This document shows, in pieces, positions 40,136 to 49,172 of a stretch of DNA of 64,000 nt; positions within the stretch are counted from its first letter, which is position 1, and every line of letters begins with the position of its first letter. The stretch is taken from assembly GCF_001746365.1 (NCBI RefSeq), contig NZ_MJAJ01000017.1:79794-143793 (forward strand). Direction: 5' to 3'. The notes under the pieces were generated by a model, which searched no databases, was not told where the DNA came from, and saw nothing but the letters and a program-made list of their open reading frames with translations. The position numbers and the translations under genes are program-made. Origin of the DNA: Streptomyces sp. LUP30 (GTDB taxonomy: Bacteria > Actinomycetota > Actinomycetes > Streptomycetales > Streptomycetaceae).

Positions 40136-41676
40136 GTACCAGCAGTCTCGGCGCGGCCTGGGAGAACCCCCTGCGGGACCCCCGCGACCGGCGCCTGCCC
40201 CGCATCGCGGGCCCCTCGGGCCTGGTGATCTTCGGGGTGACGGGCGACCTGTCCCGCAAGAAACTCATGCCGGCGATCTACGACCTGGCCAACCGCGGTC
40301 TGCTCCCGCCGGGCTTCTCGCTCGTCGGGTTCGCCCGCCGTGACTGGGAGGACCAGGACTTCGCCCAGGTCGTCCATGACGCGGTGCGCGAGCACGCCCG
40401 GACCCCGTTCCGCGAGGAGGTCTGGCAGCAGCTCGCCGAGGGCATGCGGTTCGTCCCCGGCGACTTCGACGACGACACCGCGTTCAAGCAGCTCAAGAGC
40501 GCCGTGGAGGAGCTGGACGCCTCCCGCGGCACGGGCGGCAATTTCGCCTTCTACCTGTCCGTTCCGCCGAAGTTCTTCCCCAAGGTCGTCGAGCAGCTCA
40601 AGAAGCACGGGCTGGCGAAGGCGCGCAAGGGCGCCTGGCGGCGTGCGGTCATCGAGAAGCCGTTCGGGCACGACCTGGCCAGCGCCCAGGAACTGAACGC
40701 GGTCGTGCACGACGTGTTCGAACCGGACCAGGTCTTCCGCATCGACCACTACCTCGGCAAGGAGACCGTCCAGAACATCCTGGCGCTGCGCTTCGCCAAC
40801 ACGATGTTCGAGCCGATCTGGAACCGGTCGTACGTCGACCACATCCAGATCACGATGGCCGAGGACATCGGCATCGGCGGGCGGGCCGGCTACTACGACG
40901 GCATCGGCTCGGCCCGTGACGTCATCCAGAACCACCTGCTGCAGCTGATGGCGCTCACCGCGATGGAGGAGCCGGCCTCCTTCGACGCGGCCTCGCTGCT
41001 CACGGAGAAGCTCAAGGTCCTCAGGGCGGTGAAGCTGCCGGAGGACCTGGGCAGCCACACCGTGCGGGCGCAGTACGCGGGAGCCTGGCAGGGCGGCGAG
41101 AAGGTGAGCGGCTACCTGGAGGAGGACGGCATCGACCCGGCCTCCACGACGGACACCTTCGCGGCCGTCAAGCTGGGCGTGGACAACCGCCGCTGGGCGG
41201 GCGTCCCGTTCTATCTGCGCACCGGCAAGCGCCTCGGCCGCCGGGTCACCGAGATCGCGGTCGTCTTCCAGCGGGCGCCGCACTCCCCCTTCGACTCCAC
41301 CGCCACCGAGGAGCTCGGGGCCAACGCGATCGTCATCCGCGTCCAGCCGGACGAGGGCATCACGGTCCGCTTCGGCTCCAAGGTCCCCGGCACGTCGATG
41401 GAGATCCGGGACGTCACGATGGACTTCGCCTACGGCGAGTCCTTCACGGAGTCCAGCCCGGAGGCGTACGAGCGGCTCATCCTGGACGTGCTGCTCGGCG
41501 ACGCCAACCTGTTCCCGCGCCACCAGGAAGTGGAAGAGTCCTGGAGGATCCTCGACCCGATCGAGGAGTACTGGGCTCGGCACGGCAGGCCCGCGCAGTA
41601 CGCCTCGGGCAGCTGGGGACCCGAGGAAGCCGACGAGATGCTCGCACGAGACGGACGGAGCTGGCGCAGGCCATGA
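40132..41676 (+). CDS. zwf: Glucose-6-phosphate 1-dehydrogenase
   Basis: The 514-residue protein shows GVTGDLSRKKLMPAIY (NADP site) and the catalytic signature RIDHYLGKETVQN, followed by EDIGIGGRAGYYDGIG. It oxidises glucose-6-phosphate to 6-phosphogluconolactone, making reducing power. It starts at ATG 40132 in an ATGA overlap with tal and ends in another with opcA, so the three are stoichiometrically coupled. Length is normal for the family. Confidence 0.97.
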   Translation: MSTSSLGAAWENPLRDPRDRRLPRIAGPSGLVIFGVTGDLSRKKLMPAIYDLANRGLLPPGFSLVGFARRDWEDQDFAQVVHDAVREHARTPFREEVWQQLAEGMRFVPGDFDDDTAFKQLKSAVEELDASRGTGGNFAFYLSVPPKFFPKVVEQLKKHGLAKARKGAWRRAVIEKPFGHDLASAQELNAVVHDVFEPDQVFRIDHYLGKETVQNILALRFANTMFEPIWNRSYVDHIQITMAEDIGIGGRAGYYDGIGSARDVIQNHLLQLMALTAMEEPASFDAASLLTEKLKVLRAVKLPEDLGSHTVRAQYAGAWQGGEKVSGYLEEDGIDPASTTDTFAAVKLGVDNRRWAGVPFYLRTGKRLGRRVTEIAVVFQRAPHSPFDSTATEELGANAIVIRVQPDEGITVRFGSKVPGTSMEIRDVTMDFAYGESFTESSPEAYERLILDVLLGDANLFPRHQEVEESWRILDPIEEYWARHGRPAQYASGSWGPEEADEMLARDGRSWRRP

Positions 41677-42608
41677 AGATCGACCTGACCGACACCACTG
41701 CAAGCAAGATCAACAAGGCGCTGGTGAAGGGTCGCCGCGCGATCGGCACACCGGCCGTGGGCATGGTCCTGACGATGGTCATCGTCACGGACGAGGAGAA
41801 CGCCTACGACTCGATCAAGGCGGCCGAGGAGGCCTCGCACGAGCACCCCTCGCGCACCCTGGTCGTCATCAAGCGGCACGCCCGCAGCCCGCGCGACCGC
41901 ACCAACTCCCACCTCGACGCCGAGGTGCGGGTGGGCGCCGACGCGGGAACCGGCGAGACCGTCGTCCTGCGCACGTACGGCGAGGTGTCCGACCACGCGG
42001 ACTCCGTCGTGCTGCCGCTGCTGCTGCCGGACGCGCCCGTCGTCGTGTGGTGGCCCGTGGACGCGCCGGCCAATCCCGCCAAGGACCCGCTGGGCGCGCT
42101 GGCCCAGCGCAGGATCACAGACCTGTACGCCGTCGAGAACCCGCTGGCGACCCTGGACGCCCGGATCCGCTCCTACGCCCCGGGCGACACCGACCTCGCC
42201 TGGACCCGGCTGACCCCGTGGCGCTCGATGCTGGCGGCTGCGCTGGACCAGGCCCGGGTGCCGATCGTCTCGGGCGCGGTGGAGGCCGAGGCGGACAACC
42301 CCGCCGCCGAGCTGCTGGCCCGCTGGCTGGAGGCGCGGCTGAAGGTCACGATCGACCGCGTCGTCACCGCCGGGCCGGTCGTCACGGCCGTGCGCCTGGG
42401 CACCGCGGACGGCGACATCGTCATCGACCGCCCCGAGGGCCCGCTGGCCACGCTCACCCTGCCGGGCCAGCCTTCGCGCACCCTCGCGCTGAAGGTCCGC
42501 ACCACCTCCGAACTCATCGCCGAGGAGCTCAGGCGCCTCGACGCGGACGAGATGTACGCCGTCGCCCTGCGAGGCGAGGCCACCAAGGAGACCCCCTCTC
42601 ATGTCTGA
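41673..42608 (+). CDS. opcA: Glucose-6-phosphate dehydrogenase assembly protein OpcA
   Basis: The 311-residue protein matches the OpcA family found only with actinobacterial and cyanobacterial zwf: GMVLTMVIVTDEENAYDSI near the start and VVVWWPVDAPANPAKDPLG in the middle, noted by its WWPVDAP core. OpcA promotes assembly or activation of the dehydrogenase. It has no catalytic motif. ATGA overlap with zwf and an 8-bp overlap with pgi keep the order. Confidence 0.95.
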   Translation: MKIDLTDTTASKINKALVKGRRAIGTPAVGMVLTMVIVTDEENAYDSIKAAEEASHEHPSRTLVVIKRHARSPRDRTNSHLDAEVRVGADAGTGETVVLRTYGEVSDHADSVVLPLLLPDAPVVVWWPVDAPANPAKDPLGALAQRRITDLYAVENPLATLDARIRSYAPGDTDLAWTRLTPWRSMLAAALDQARVPIVSGAVEAEADNPAAELLARWLEARLKVTIDRVVTAGPVVTAVRLGTADGDIVIDRPEGPLATLTLPGQPSRTLALKVRTTSELIAEELRRLDADEMYAVALRGEATKETPSHV

Positions 42609-44241
42609 CACCCCCCGGCTCGACCAGCGGCCCGAGTGGACCGCCCTGGCGGACCACCGCGCCCAGCGGCAGGAGCATCTGCGCGACCTGTTCGCCACGG
42701 ACCCCGAGCGCGCCCAGCGGTACGTGGTGCGCGTCGGCGACCTGCGCATCGACTACTCCAAGCACCTGATCACCGACGAGACCCTCGCCCTGCTGCACGA
42801 ACTCGCGGCCGCCACCGATGTGTTCGGACTGCGCGACGCCATGTTCGACGGCAGGAAGATCAACATCACCGAGGGCCGCGCGGTCCTGCACACCGCGCTG
42901 CGCGCCCCGGCCGACGCGGTCGTCGAGGTCGACGGCGAGAACGTCGTCCCCGGGGTCCACGCCGTGCTCGGCAAGATGAGCGCCTTCGCCGAGCGTGTCC
43001 GCTCCGGTGAGTGGACCGGCCACACGGGCCGCCGCATCCGCAACGTCGTCAACATCGGCATCGGCGGCTCCGACCTGGGCCCGGCCATGGCGTACGAGGC
43101 CCTGCGGGCCTACTCGGACCGGGAGCTGACGTTCCGTTTCGTGTCCAACGTCGACGGCGCCGACCTGCACGAGGCCGTACGGGACCTCGACCCGGCCGAG
43201 ACGCTGTTCATCGTCGCGTCCAAGACCTTCACCACGATCGAGACGATCACCAACGCCACCTCGGCCCGCTCCTGGCTGCTCGACGGCCTGGACGGGGAGG
43301 ACAAGGCCGTCGCGAAGCACTTCGTCGCGCTGTCCACGAACGCCGAGAAGGTCGCCGGCTTCGGCATCGACACGGCCAACATGTTCGAGTTCTGGGACTG
43401 GGTCGGCGGCCGCTACTCCTTCGACTCGGCGATCGGCCTCTCGCTGATGATCGCCATCGGCCCGGAGCGCTTCCGCGAGCTGCTCGACGGGTTCAGGATC
43501 GTCGACGACCATTTCCGCACCGCCCCCGCCGAGTCCAACGCGCCTGTGATCCTGGGCCTGCTGGGCATCTGGTACGGCAACTTCTTCGACGCGCAGTCGC
43601 ACGCCGTGCTGCCCTACAGCCACTACCTGTCCAAGTTCACCGCCTACCTCCAGCAGCTGGACATGGAGTCCAACGGCAAGTCGGTGGACCGCGAGGGCCG
43701 GCCGGTGCGATGGCAGACCGGTCCGGTGGTGTGGGGCACGCCCGGCACCAACGGCCAGCACGCGTACTACCAGTTGATCCACCAGGGCACGAAGCTGATC
43801 CCGGCCGACCTGATCGGCTTCGCCCGGCCCGTCGGCGAGCTCAGCGACGAACTCAAGGCACAGCACGACCTGTTGACGGCCAACCTGTTCGCGCAGGGGC
43901 AGGCCCTCGCCTTCGGCAAGACCGCCGACGAGGTCCGCGCGGAGGGCGTGCCCGAGGAGCAGGTCGCGCACCGCACCTTCCAGGGCGACCACCCCACCAC
44001 CACGATCCTCGCGCCGGAGCTGACCCCGTCGGTCCTCGGCCAGCTCATCGCCCTCTATGAGCACAAGGTGTTCGTGCAGGGCGCGGTCTGGGACATCGAC
44101 TCCTTCGACCAGTGGGGCGTGGAACTCGGCAAGGTCCTCGCCAAGCGCGTCGAACCCGCGCTCACCGAGGGCGCCGAGGTGCCCGGTCTCGATCCCTCCA
44201 CCGCCGCCCTCGTCGCCGCCTACCGCGAACTCAGGAAGTAG
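42601..44241 (+). CDS. pgi: Glucose-6-phosphate isomerase
   Basis: The 546-residue protein has NIGIGGSDLGPAM and IVASKTFTTIET for phosphate binding, DWVGGRYSFDSAIGLSL (first PGI signature), GTPGTNGQHAYYQLIHQGT with the catalytic His, and QWGVELGKVLA (second signature). It interconverts glucose- and fructose-6-phosphate, letting the operon recycle hexose through the oxidative branch. It overlaps opcA by eight bases and precedes gnd by nine. Confidence 0.96.
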   Translation: MSDTPRLDQRPEWTALADHRAQRQEHLRDLFATDPERAQRYVVRVGDLRIDYSKHLITDETLALLHELAAATDVFGLRDAMFDGRKINITEGRAVLHTALRAPADAVVEVDGENVVPGVHAVLGKMSAFAERVRSGEWTGHTGRRIRNVVNIGIGGSDLGPAMAYEALRAYSDRELTFRFVSNVDGADLHEAVRDLDPAETLFIVASKTFTTIETITNATSARSWLLDGLDGEDKAVAKHFVALSTNAEKVAGFGIDTANMFEFWDWVGGRYSFDSAIGLSLMIAIGPERFRELLDGFRIVDDHFRTAPAESNAPVILGLLGIWYGNFFDAQSHAVLPYSHYLSKFTAYLQQLDMESNGKSVDREGRPVRWQTGPVVWGTPGTNGQHAYYQLIHQGTKLIPADLIGFARPVGELSDELKAQHDLLTANLFAQGQALAFGKTADEVRAEGVPEEQVAHRTFQGDHPTTTILAPELTPSVLGQLIALYEHKVFVQGAVWDIDSFDQWGVELGKVLAKRVEPALTEGAEVPGLDPSTAALVAAYRELRK

Positions 44242-44250
44242 TGAACTGAC

Positions 44251-45141
44251 ATGACATCGATGCAGCTGGGTCTGATCGGTCTCGGCAAGATGGGCGGCAA
44301 CATGCGCGAGCGCATCCGCCGGGCCGGCCACACCGTCGTCGGATACGACCGCAACCCCGAACTCTCCGACGTCAAGGACCTCGCCGAACTGGTCGGACAG
44401 CTCCAGGCGCCGCGCACCGTCTGGGTGATGGTCCCCGCCGGCGGCCCGACGCAGTCCGTCGTCGACGAGCTCGGCGAGCTGCTGGAGGCCGGCGACACCG
44501 TGGTGGACGGCGGCAACTCCCGCTGGACGGACGACGAGAAGCACGCCGCGGAACTCGGCGCCAAGGGCATCGGCTTCGTCGACGCCGGTGTCTCCGGCGG
44601 CGTGTGGGGCCTCAAGAACGGCTACGCGCTGATGGTCGGCGGCGAGAAGGAGCACGTCGACCGGCTGCAGCCGATCTTCGACGCGCTCAAGCCCGAGGGC
44701 CCCTACGGTTATGTCCACGCCGGCAAGGTCGGCGCCGGGCACTTCTCGAAGATGGTCCACAACGGCATCGAGTACGCCATGATGCAGGCGTACGCCGAGG
44801 GCTGGGAGCTGCTGGAGAAGGTCGACTCCGTGGACAACGTCCGCGAGGTCTTCCGGTCCTGGCAGGAGGGCACGGTCATCCGGTCCTGGCTGCTGGACCT
44901 CGCGGTCAACGCCCTCGACGAGGACACCCACCTGGACAAGCTGCGCGGCTACGCCGAGGACTCCGGCGAGGGACGCTGGACCGTCGAGGCGGCCATCGAC
45001 AACGCCGTGCCGCTGCCGGCCATCACCGCGTCCCTCTTCGCGCGGTTCGCCTCCCGTCAGGACGACTCGCCGCAGATGAAGATGATCGCGGCGCTGCGCA
45101 ACCAGTTCGGCGGCCACGCCGTCGAGTCGGCGAAGAAGTAG
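44251..45141 (+). CDS. gnd: 6-phosphogluconate dehydrogenase (decarboxylating, short form)
   Basis: The 296-residue protein is of the short form rather than the ~470-residue NADP enzyme. N-terminal LIGLGKMGGNM binds the dinucleotide, GYDRNPE follows strand 2 (an Arg there can favour NADP), VDAGVSGGVWGLKNGYALMVGG is the substrate region (core GVSGGVWG), and the catalytic Lys lies in GAGHFSKMVHNGIEY. It makes ribulose-5-phosphate and CO2. It is the last enzyme of the operon. Confidence 0.94.
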   Translation: MTSMQLGLIGLGKMGGNMRERIRRAGHTVVGYDRNPELSDVKDLAELVGQLQAPRTVWVMVPAGGPTQSVVDELGELLEAGDTVVDGGNSRWTDDEKHAAELGAKGIGFVDAGVSGGVWGLKNGYALMVGGEKEHVDRLQPIFDALKPEGPYGYVHAGKVGAGHFSKMVHNGIEYAMMQAYAEGWELLEKVDSVDNVREVFRSWQEGTVIRSWLLDLAVNALDEDTHLDKLRGYAEDSGEGRWTVEAAIDNAVPLPAITASLFARFASRQDDSPQMKMIAALRNQFGGHAVESAKK

Positions 45142-45150
45142 GCGAGGAGC

Positions 45151-45738
45151 GTGGGGGATCTCCTGCTGGTCCGCCACGGGGAGACGGAGTGGAGCAGGTC
45201 GGGACAGCACACCAGCTTCACCGACCTGCCGCTCACCGAACACGGCGAGGAACAGGCCAAGTCCCTCGCCGCGCTCCTCTCGGGCCGGACCTTCGCACTC
45301 GCCCTGACCAGCCCGCTGCACCGGGCGATACGCACCGCCGAGCTCGCCGGAGTCGCCGGACTCTCCGTCGAACCCGACCTGCACGAGTGGGACTACGGGG
45401 GCTACGAGGGCGTCACCACCGTCGACATCCACCGCACCCGCCCCGACTGGGACCTGTGGTCCCACGGGGTTCCGCCGGGCCCGCAGGGCCGTCCCGGTGA
45501 GTCGCCCGAGCAGATCGGCCGGCGCGCCGACCGGGTGCTGGCCCGGGTGGGCCCGGCCCTCGACGGCGGTGACGTCGTCCTCGTCGCCCACTCGCACTTC
45601 CTCCGGGTGCTGACGGCCAGGCGTCTCGGCCTGCCGCCGGCCGAGGGCCGGTTGTTCCAACTGGCCACCGGCACGGTCAGCCGTCTGTCGACGGAGCACG
45701 AGCGGCCCGTGATCGCCGAATGGAACATACGGGCATAG
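45151..45738 (+). CDS. Histidine phosphatase family protein
   Basis: The 195-residue protein opens with the phosphoglycerate-mutase-like LLLVRHGETEW (catalytic His) and has SPLHRAIRTAELAG, EWDYGGYEG and the second His in VLVAHSHFLRVL. It probably dephosphorylates a small sugar phosphate or nucleotide, and with the operon a sugar-phosphate phosphatase is plausible. It lies nine bases after gnd. GTG 45151 has GAGGAG too close to be ideal, so the start is moderately certain. Confidence 0.87.
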   Translation: MGDLLLVRHGETEWSRSGQHTSFTDLPLTEHGEEQAKSLAALLSGRTFALALTSPLHRAIRTAELAGVAGLSVEPDLHEWDYGGYEGVTTVDIHRTRPDWDLWSHGVPPGPQGRPGESPEQIGRRADRVLARVGPALDGGDVVLVAHSHFLRVLTARRLGLPPAEGRLFQLATGTVSRLSTEHERPVIAEWNIRA

Positions 45739-45742
45739 CCGG

Positions 45743-45772
45743 TTGACACCGCTCGGAGAGGCCCGCCAGAGT
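45743..45772 (+). promoter_or_regulatory. Promoter for a leaderless transcript
   Basis: TTGACA (45743-45748), 18-bp spacer, CAGAGT (45767-45772). The predicted transcript start falls at about 45779-45781, on the ATG of the next gene, which has no Shine-Dalgarno sequence nearby. A 16-bp inverted repeat with one mismatch (45759-45774 and 45814-45829) brackets the start codon. Confidence 0.65.
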
Positions 45773-45780
45773 CGCGGCTG

Positions 45781-47238
45781 ATGGAGATCGACGATCTGAC
45801 ACCGGCCGAACAACGAGTCTGGCGGGCCTTCGCCACGGGCGCCACCGTGGACTTCCGCGACGGAGCCGCGGGCGGGCCGGGCCCCGACCGCGGGCCCGAA
45901 CCGGCCGTGCGCGCCGCCGTGTTGCGTGCGCTGCTCCTCAACGGCCCGCACGAACCGGGCGAAGTGGCGGCCCTCAAGGTCATGGGGGCCCGGATCACCG
46001 GGCAGTTGGATCTGCGGTACGCGGTCGTCGGCAGCGTCGTCCGGCTCAACCACTGTCGCTTCGACGCCGTGCCGCGCCTGGCCGGGGCCCACCTCAACTA
46101 CCTGAACCTGCGCGACTGCGCGCTGCCCGGTCTCGCGGCGGCGCGCAGCCGGATCGACGGCAGCCTGAGACTGACGCGCTGCCGGATCGACGGCCCGGTG
46201 CAGCTCGGCGGGGCGCAGATCTCCGGAGCGCTCTTCGTGGACCGCGCCGAGATCACCGCCGACGACCCCGCACAGCCGGTGCTCGCGCTCAACCAGCTCT
46301 CCGTCGACGACGACCTGTGCGCGCGAGGACTGCGCACCCGCGGTCCGATCCGGCTCGACGGCGCCTCCGTGGCCGGCTCGGTCGACCTCGAGGACGCCGA
46401 GCTCAGCAACCCCGGCGGCTTCGTCCTGCAGGCGGAGGCCCTCGACGTCGGCGCCAACCTGCTGGCCCGGCGGATGCGCGCCGAGGGCCGCATCGACCTG
46501 CGCGGCTCGCGCATCCCCGGCCGGGTGGATCTGCTGCACACCTCCCTGTCCAACCCGGGCGGCACCGCCCTGCGGCTGAGCAGCTGCGTCATGGGCGAGC
46601 TCTGGCTGCGCGAGGGCCCGGCGATCGAGGGCCGGCTCAATCTGCGGCGCGCCGAGGCGGGCCAGCTCCACCTGGCGCCCGAGAAGCTGCCCGACCAGGT
46701 GCGTCTGCTGGATCTCACCTACACCTTCCTCACCCCGCACGAGCCCGCCGAGCGCCGCCTGCCGATGCTGGAGCGCGACGACGGCGCCTTCGACCCGCAC
46801 GCCTACGAGCAGCTCACCGCGGCCTACCGCACCACCGGCGACGACCGGGCCGCCCGGCTGGTGCAGCTGGCCAAGCAGCGCCGTCACCGCGGGACGCTCC
46901 CGTGGTACGGGCGGCTGTGGGGCCACCTCCAGGACGCGGCCGTGGGCTACGGTTTCCGTCCGCTGCGCGCGGCCGGCTGGCTGCTGTCCCTGTTGGCCGT
47001 CGGCTCGATCGTGTACGCCGGGCACCATCCGCCGCCGCTGAAGGCGGGCGAGGCCCCCGGGTTCAGCCCGGTCTTCTACACCCTCGACCTGCTGCTGCCG
47101 GTGATCTCCTTCGGGCAGGAGAGCGCGTTCGCGCCGACCGGCTGGTACCAGACCCTGTCGTACGTCCTCATCGTCACCGGCTGGATCCTGGCCTCCACGG
47201 TCGTCGCCGGCGTCACCAGGACGGTCAGCCGCCAGTAG
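45781..47238 (+). CDS. Repeat-rich membrane protein (beta-helix-like), 485 aa
   Basis: Residues 60-300 form degenerate pentapeptide-like or right-handed helix repeats with recurring A-x-I-x-G-x-L-x-L phrases such as ARITGQLDLRYA, RIDGSLRLTRC, ISGALFVDRAEI and RIPGRVDLLHTSL. A charged segment (YRTTGDDRAARLVQLAKQRR) follows. Then come two C-terminal membrane helices (AAGWLLSLLAVGSIVY and SYVLIVTGWILASTVVAGV) with a hydrophobic re-entrant-like stretch between. Such proteins occur widely in Streptomyces but have no known function. Its 3' end overlaps the convergent dehydratase gene by 14 bp. Confidence 0.75.
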   Translation: MEIDDLTPAEQRVWRAFATGATVDFRDGAAGGPGPDRGPEPAVRAAVLRALLLNGPHEPGEVAALKVMGARITGQLDLRYAVVGSVVRLNHCRFDAVPRLAGAHLNYLNLRDCALPGLAAARSRIDGSLRLTRCRIDGPVQLGGAQISGALFVDRAEITADDPAQPVLALNQLSVDDDLCARGLRTRGPIRLDGASVAGSVDLEDAELSNPGGFVLQAEALDVGANLLARRMRAEGRIDLRGSRIPGRVDLLHTSLSNPGGTALRLSSCVMGELWLREGPAIEGRLNLRRAEAGQLHLAPEKLPDQVRLLDLTYTFLTPHEPAERRLPMLERDDGAFDPHAYEQLTAAYRTTGDDRAARLVQLAKQRRHRGTLPWYGRLWGHLQDAAVGYGFRPLRAAGWLLSLLAVGSIVYAGHHPPPLKAGEAPGFSPVFYTLDLLLPVISFGQESAFAPTGWYQTLSYVLIVTGWILASTVVAGVTRTVSRQ

Positions 47239-49066
47239 GCCGGCGGACGGCGTGCTGGGCCGCCAGCCGCACGGGAGCGTTCGCCGCGCCGTAGCCCTGG
47301 TAACCGCCGTCGCGCTGGACCAGTTCGAAGAAGACGCGGCCGACGGTGCGCGTGTAGCAGTGCCGGAAGACGCCGTGCGCGTCCCGGTCGTAGAGGATGC
47401 CCAGCTCGCGGTAGATCTCCAGCTCTCCGTCGGCGAACTCGAAGCGGGCGGCGAGGTCGTCGTAGTAGTTCGCGGGGATGGGCAGCGGGCGGCCGCCGGC
47501 CTCGACGAGACGGCGGACCGCGGCGACCACGTCGTCGGTGGCCAGCGCTATGTGCCGGGCGTGCGCGGTGTCGTCGCCGGGCGCCGCTCCGACGGTGAGC
47601 GGAAACCGGACGCTGCCGTCGGCGTTGGCCACGGCGCGGCTGCGCAGCAGCCCGTAGGGGTCGGCCACGTCCACGCTCTCCTGGGCGTCGAGGCCGAGGA
47701 CGCCTCGATGGAAGAGGACGGCCTCGTCGAAGTGGTGCCAGGGCTGGGTCAGGGCCACGTGGTCGATGCGGAAGTCGCCGACCGCCGCGGGCGCGTCCCG
47801 CGCGTCCTCGAAGTCGGCCCGCCAGTCGGGCAGCCCGGGGCGCCGCGTCGCGCACAGGAAGAGTTCCGTGCCGTCGGGGGCGGCGACGGCGTCCAGCGGG
47901 GCGTCCCCTTCCGCGCGGCGGCGCGGCAGGACCGGGGCGAGCAGCGCCTCCGCGCGGCGGGCGGCAGCGGCCGGGTCCGGTGACTCCAGGCCGATCGCGG
48001 CGAGAGCGGTGCCGTCGACGGGGTTCCCGCCGCGCGAGTGGAGCCGGGAGTGCGGGAGGGCGGCCGCACCGGTGTTGACCAGGATCCGGGCCTGGCCCTG
48101 CTCCCACAGGTCGACCGGTTTGCCGCGATGGCGGGCGGTGCGGGCGAAGCCCAGGGCGGCGAGCAGGGCGGCGACGGGCTCTGCGTCCTGGGTGACCAGC
48201 TCGGCGAAGGCCACCGCGGAGGGGGTCACGGGGGCGGGCAGGATCTCGGCGCCGACCTCCTCCTGGAGGAGCAGCAGGGAGCGACGGGCGTCCACGGCGG
48301 TCGGGCCGGCCTCGGCCTGGCGGAAGACGTCGTTGAAGACCTCCAGGGAGAGGGGGCCGTCGTACCCGGTGCGCAGCACGCGTCCGACCAGGCCGGCGAC
48401 GTCGAACCCGCCCTGACCGGGGAAGCAGCGGTGGTGACGGCTCCACTGCAGCACGTCCATGGCGAGCAGCGGGGCGTCGGCCAGCTGGAGGAAGAAGATC
48501 TTCTCGCCGGGGATGTCCCCGATGCCGTCGAGGTCCTTCGGACCGGAGGTCCGGGACAGGATGTGGAAGCTGTCCAGGCAGGTGCCGAGCGCGGGGTGAG
48601 CGGCCGTCTCGACGATGCGCCAGGCATGGTCGTAGGTGCTGACGTGCCGCCCCCAGGCGAGCGCCTCGTAGGCGACGCGGACGCCGAAGTCCTGTGCCAG
48701 GTCGGCCAGCCGGCTCAGCTGCGCGGCGGCGAGGTCGTCGTCGTCGCAGGCGAGGGGGGAGACGCTGGAGCAGACGAGGACGGTGTCGGCGCCGAGTTCC
48801 TCCATGAGCGAGAACTTGTGCCGGGCGCGGCGCAGAGTGCGGGCGAACTCCTCGGCGGGCACGGCCTCGACGTCGCGCATCGGCTGGTACAGGTCGACGG
48901 TGAGGCCGAGGTCGGCGCAGCGGGCGCGGATCTCGGCAGGTTCGAGAGGGCTCGCGAGCAGGTCGTTCTCGAAGATCTCGACGCCGTCGAAACCGGCCCG
49001 GGCGGCGGCTGTGAGCTTCTCGGTGAGGGTGCCGCTGAGCGAGACGGTGGCTATGGACGTACGCAC
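47225..49066 (-). CDS. Bifunctional 3-dehydroshikimate dehydratase / HPPD-like (QsuB type)
   Basis: The 613-residue protein starts at GTG 49066 with GAAGGAG eight bases upstream. Residues 1 to about 270 are a xylose-isomerase-like TIM barrel (GFDGVEIFENDL, LGTCLDSFHIL, PLSLEVFNDVFR) as in 3-dehydroshikimate dehydratases that yield protocatechuate. The second half is a tandem vicinal-oxygen-chelate module like 4-hydroxyphenylpyruvate dioxygenase, with RIDHVALTQP (metal His), HIALATDDV (His) and the late Glu in VFFELVQRDGGYQGYG. Size matches QsuB of Corynebacterium. It is downstream of a shikimate dehydrogenase. Confidence 0.87.
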   Translation of the reverse strand: MRTSIATVSLSGTLTEKLTAAARAGFDGVEIFENDLLASPLEPAEIRARCADLGLTVDLYQPMRDVEAVPAEEFARTLRRARHKFSLMEELGADTVLVCSSVSPLACDDDDLAAAQLSRLADLAQDFGVRVAYEALAWGRHVSTYDHAWRIVETAAHPALGTCLDSFHILSRTSGPKDLDGIGDIPGEKIFFLQLADAPLLAMDVLQWSRHHRCFPGQGGFDVAGLVGRVLRTGYDGPLSLEVFNDVFRQAEAGPTAVDARRSLLLLQEEVGAEILPAPVTPSAVAFAELVTQDAEPVAALLAALGFARTARHRGKPVDLWEQGQARILVNTGAAALPHSRLHSRGGNPVDGTALAAIGLESPDPAAAARRAEALLAPVLPRRRAEGDAPLDAVAAPDGTELFLCATRRPGLPDWRADFEDARDAPAAVGDFRIDHVALTQPWHHFDEAVLFHRGVLGLDAQESVDVADPYGLLRSRAVANADGSVRFPLTVGAAPGDDTAHARHIALATDDVVAAVRRLVEAGGRPLPIPANYYDDLAARFEFADGELEIYRELGILYDRDAHGVFRHCYTRTVGRVFFELVQRDGGYQGYGAANAPVRLAAQHAVRRPTGG

Positions 49067-49172
49067 GGTCGTGCTCCTTCGGGGGCTGTGCCGCGTCCCT
49101 TGCGGGGCGCGGGGCGAGGCTTCCTGCGGCTGCGCCGCCCGCACGCGGCCGGCTGCGTACGGCCCGCGGCCG

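Noticed and set aside
42529..47028. A 1499-codon leftward open frame
   Set aside because: It is antisense to pgi, gnd, the phosphatase and the repeat protein, all with clear family motifs. Composition is the shadow pattern rich in Val, Gly, Asp and Arg.
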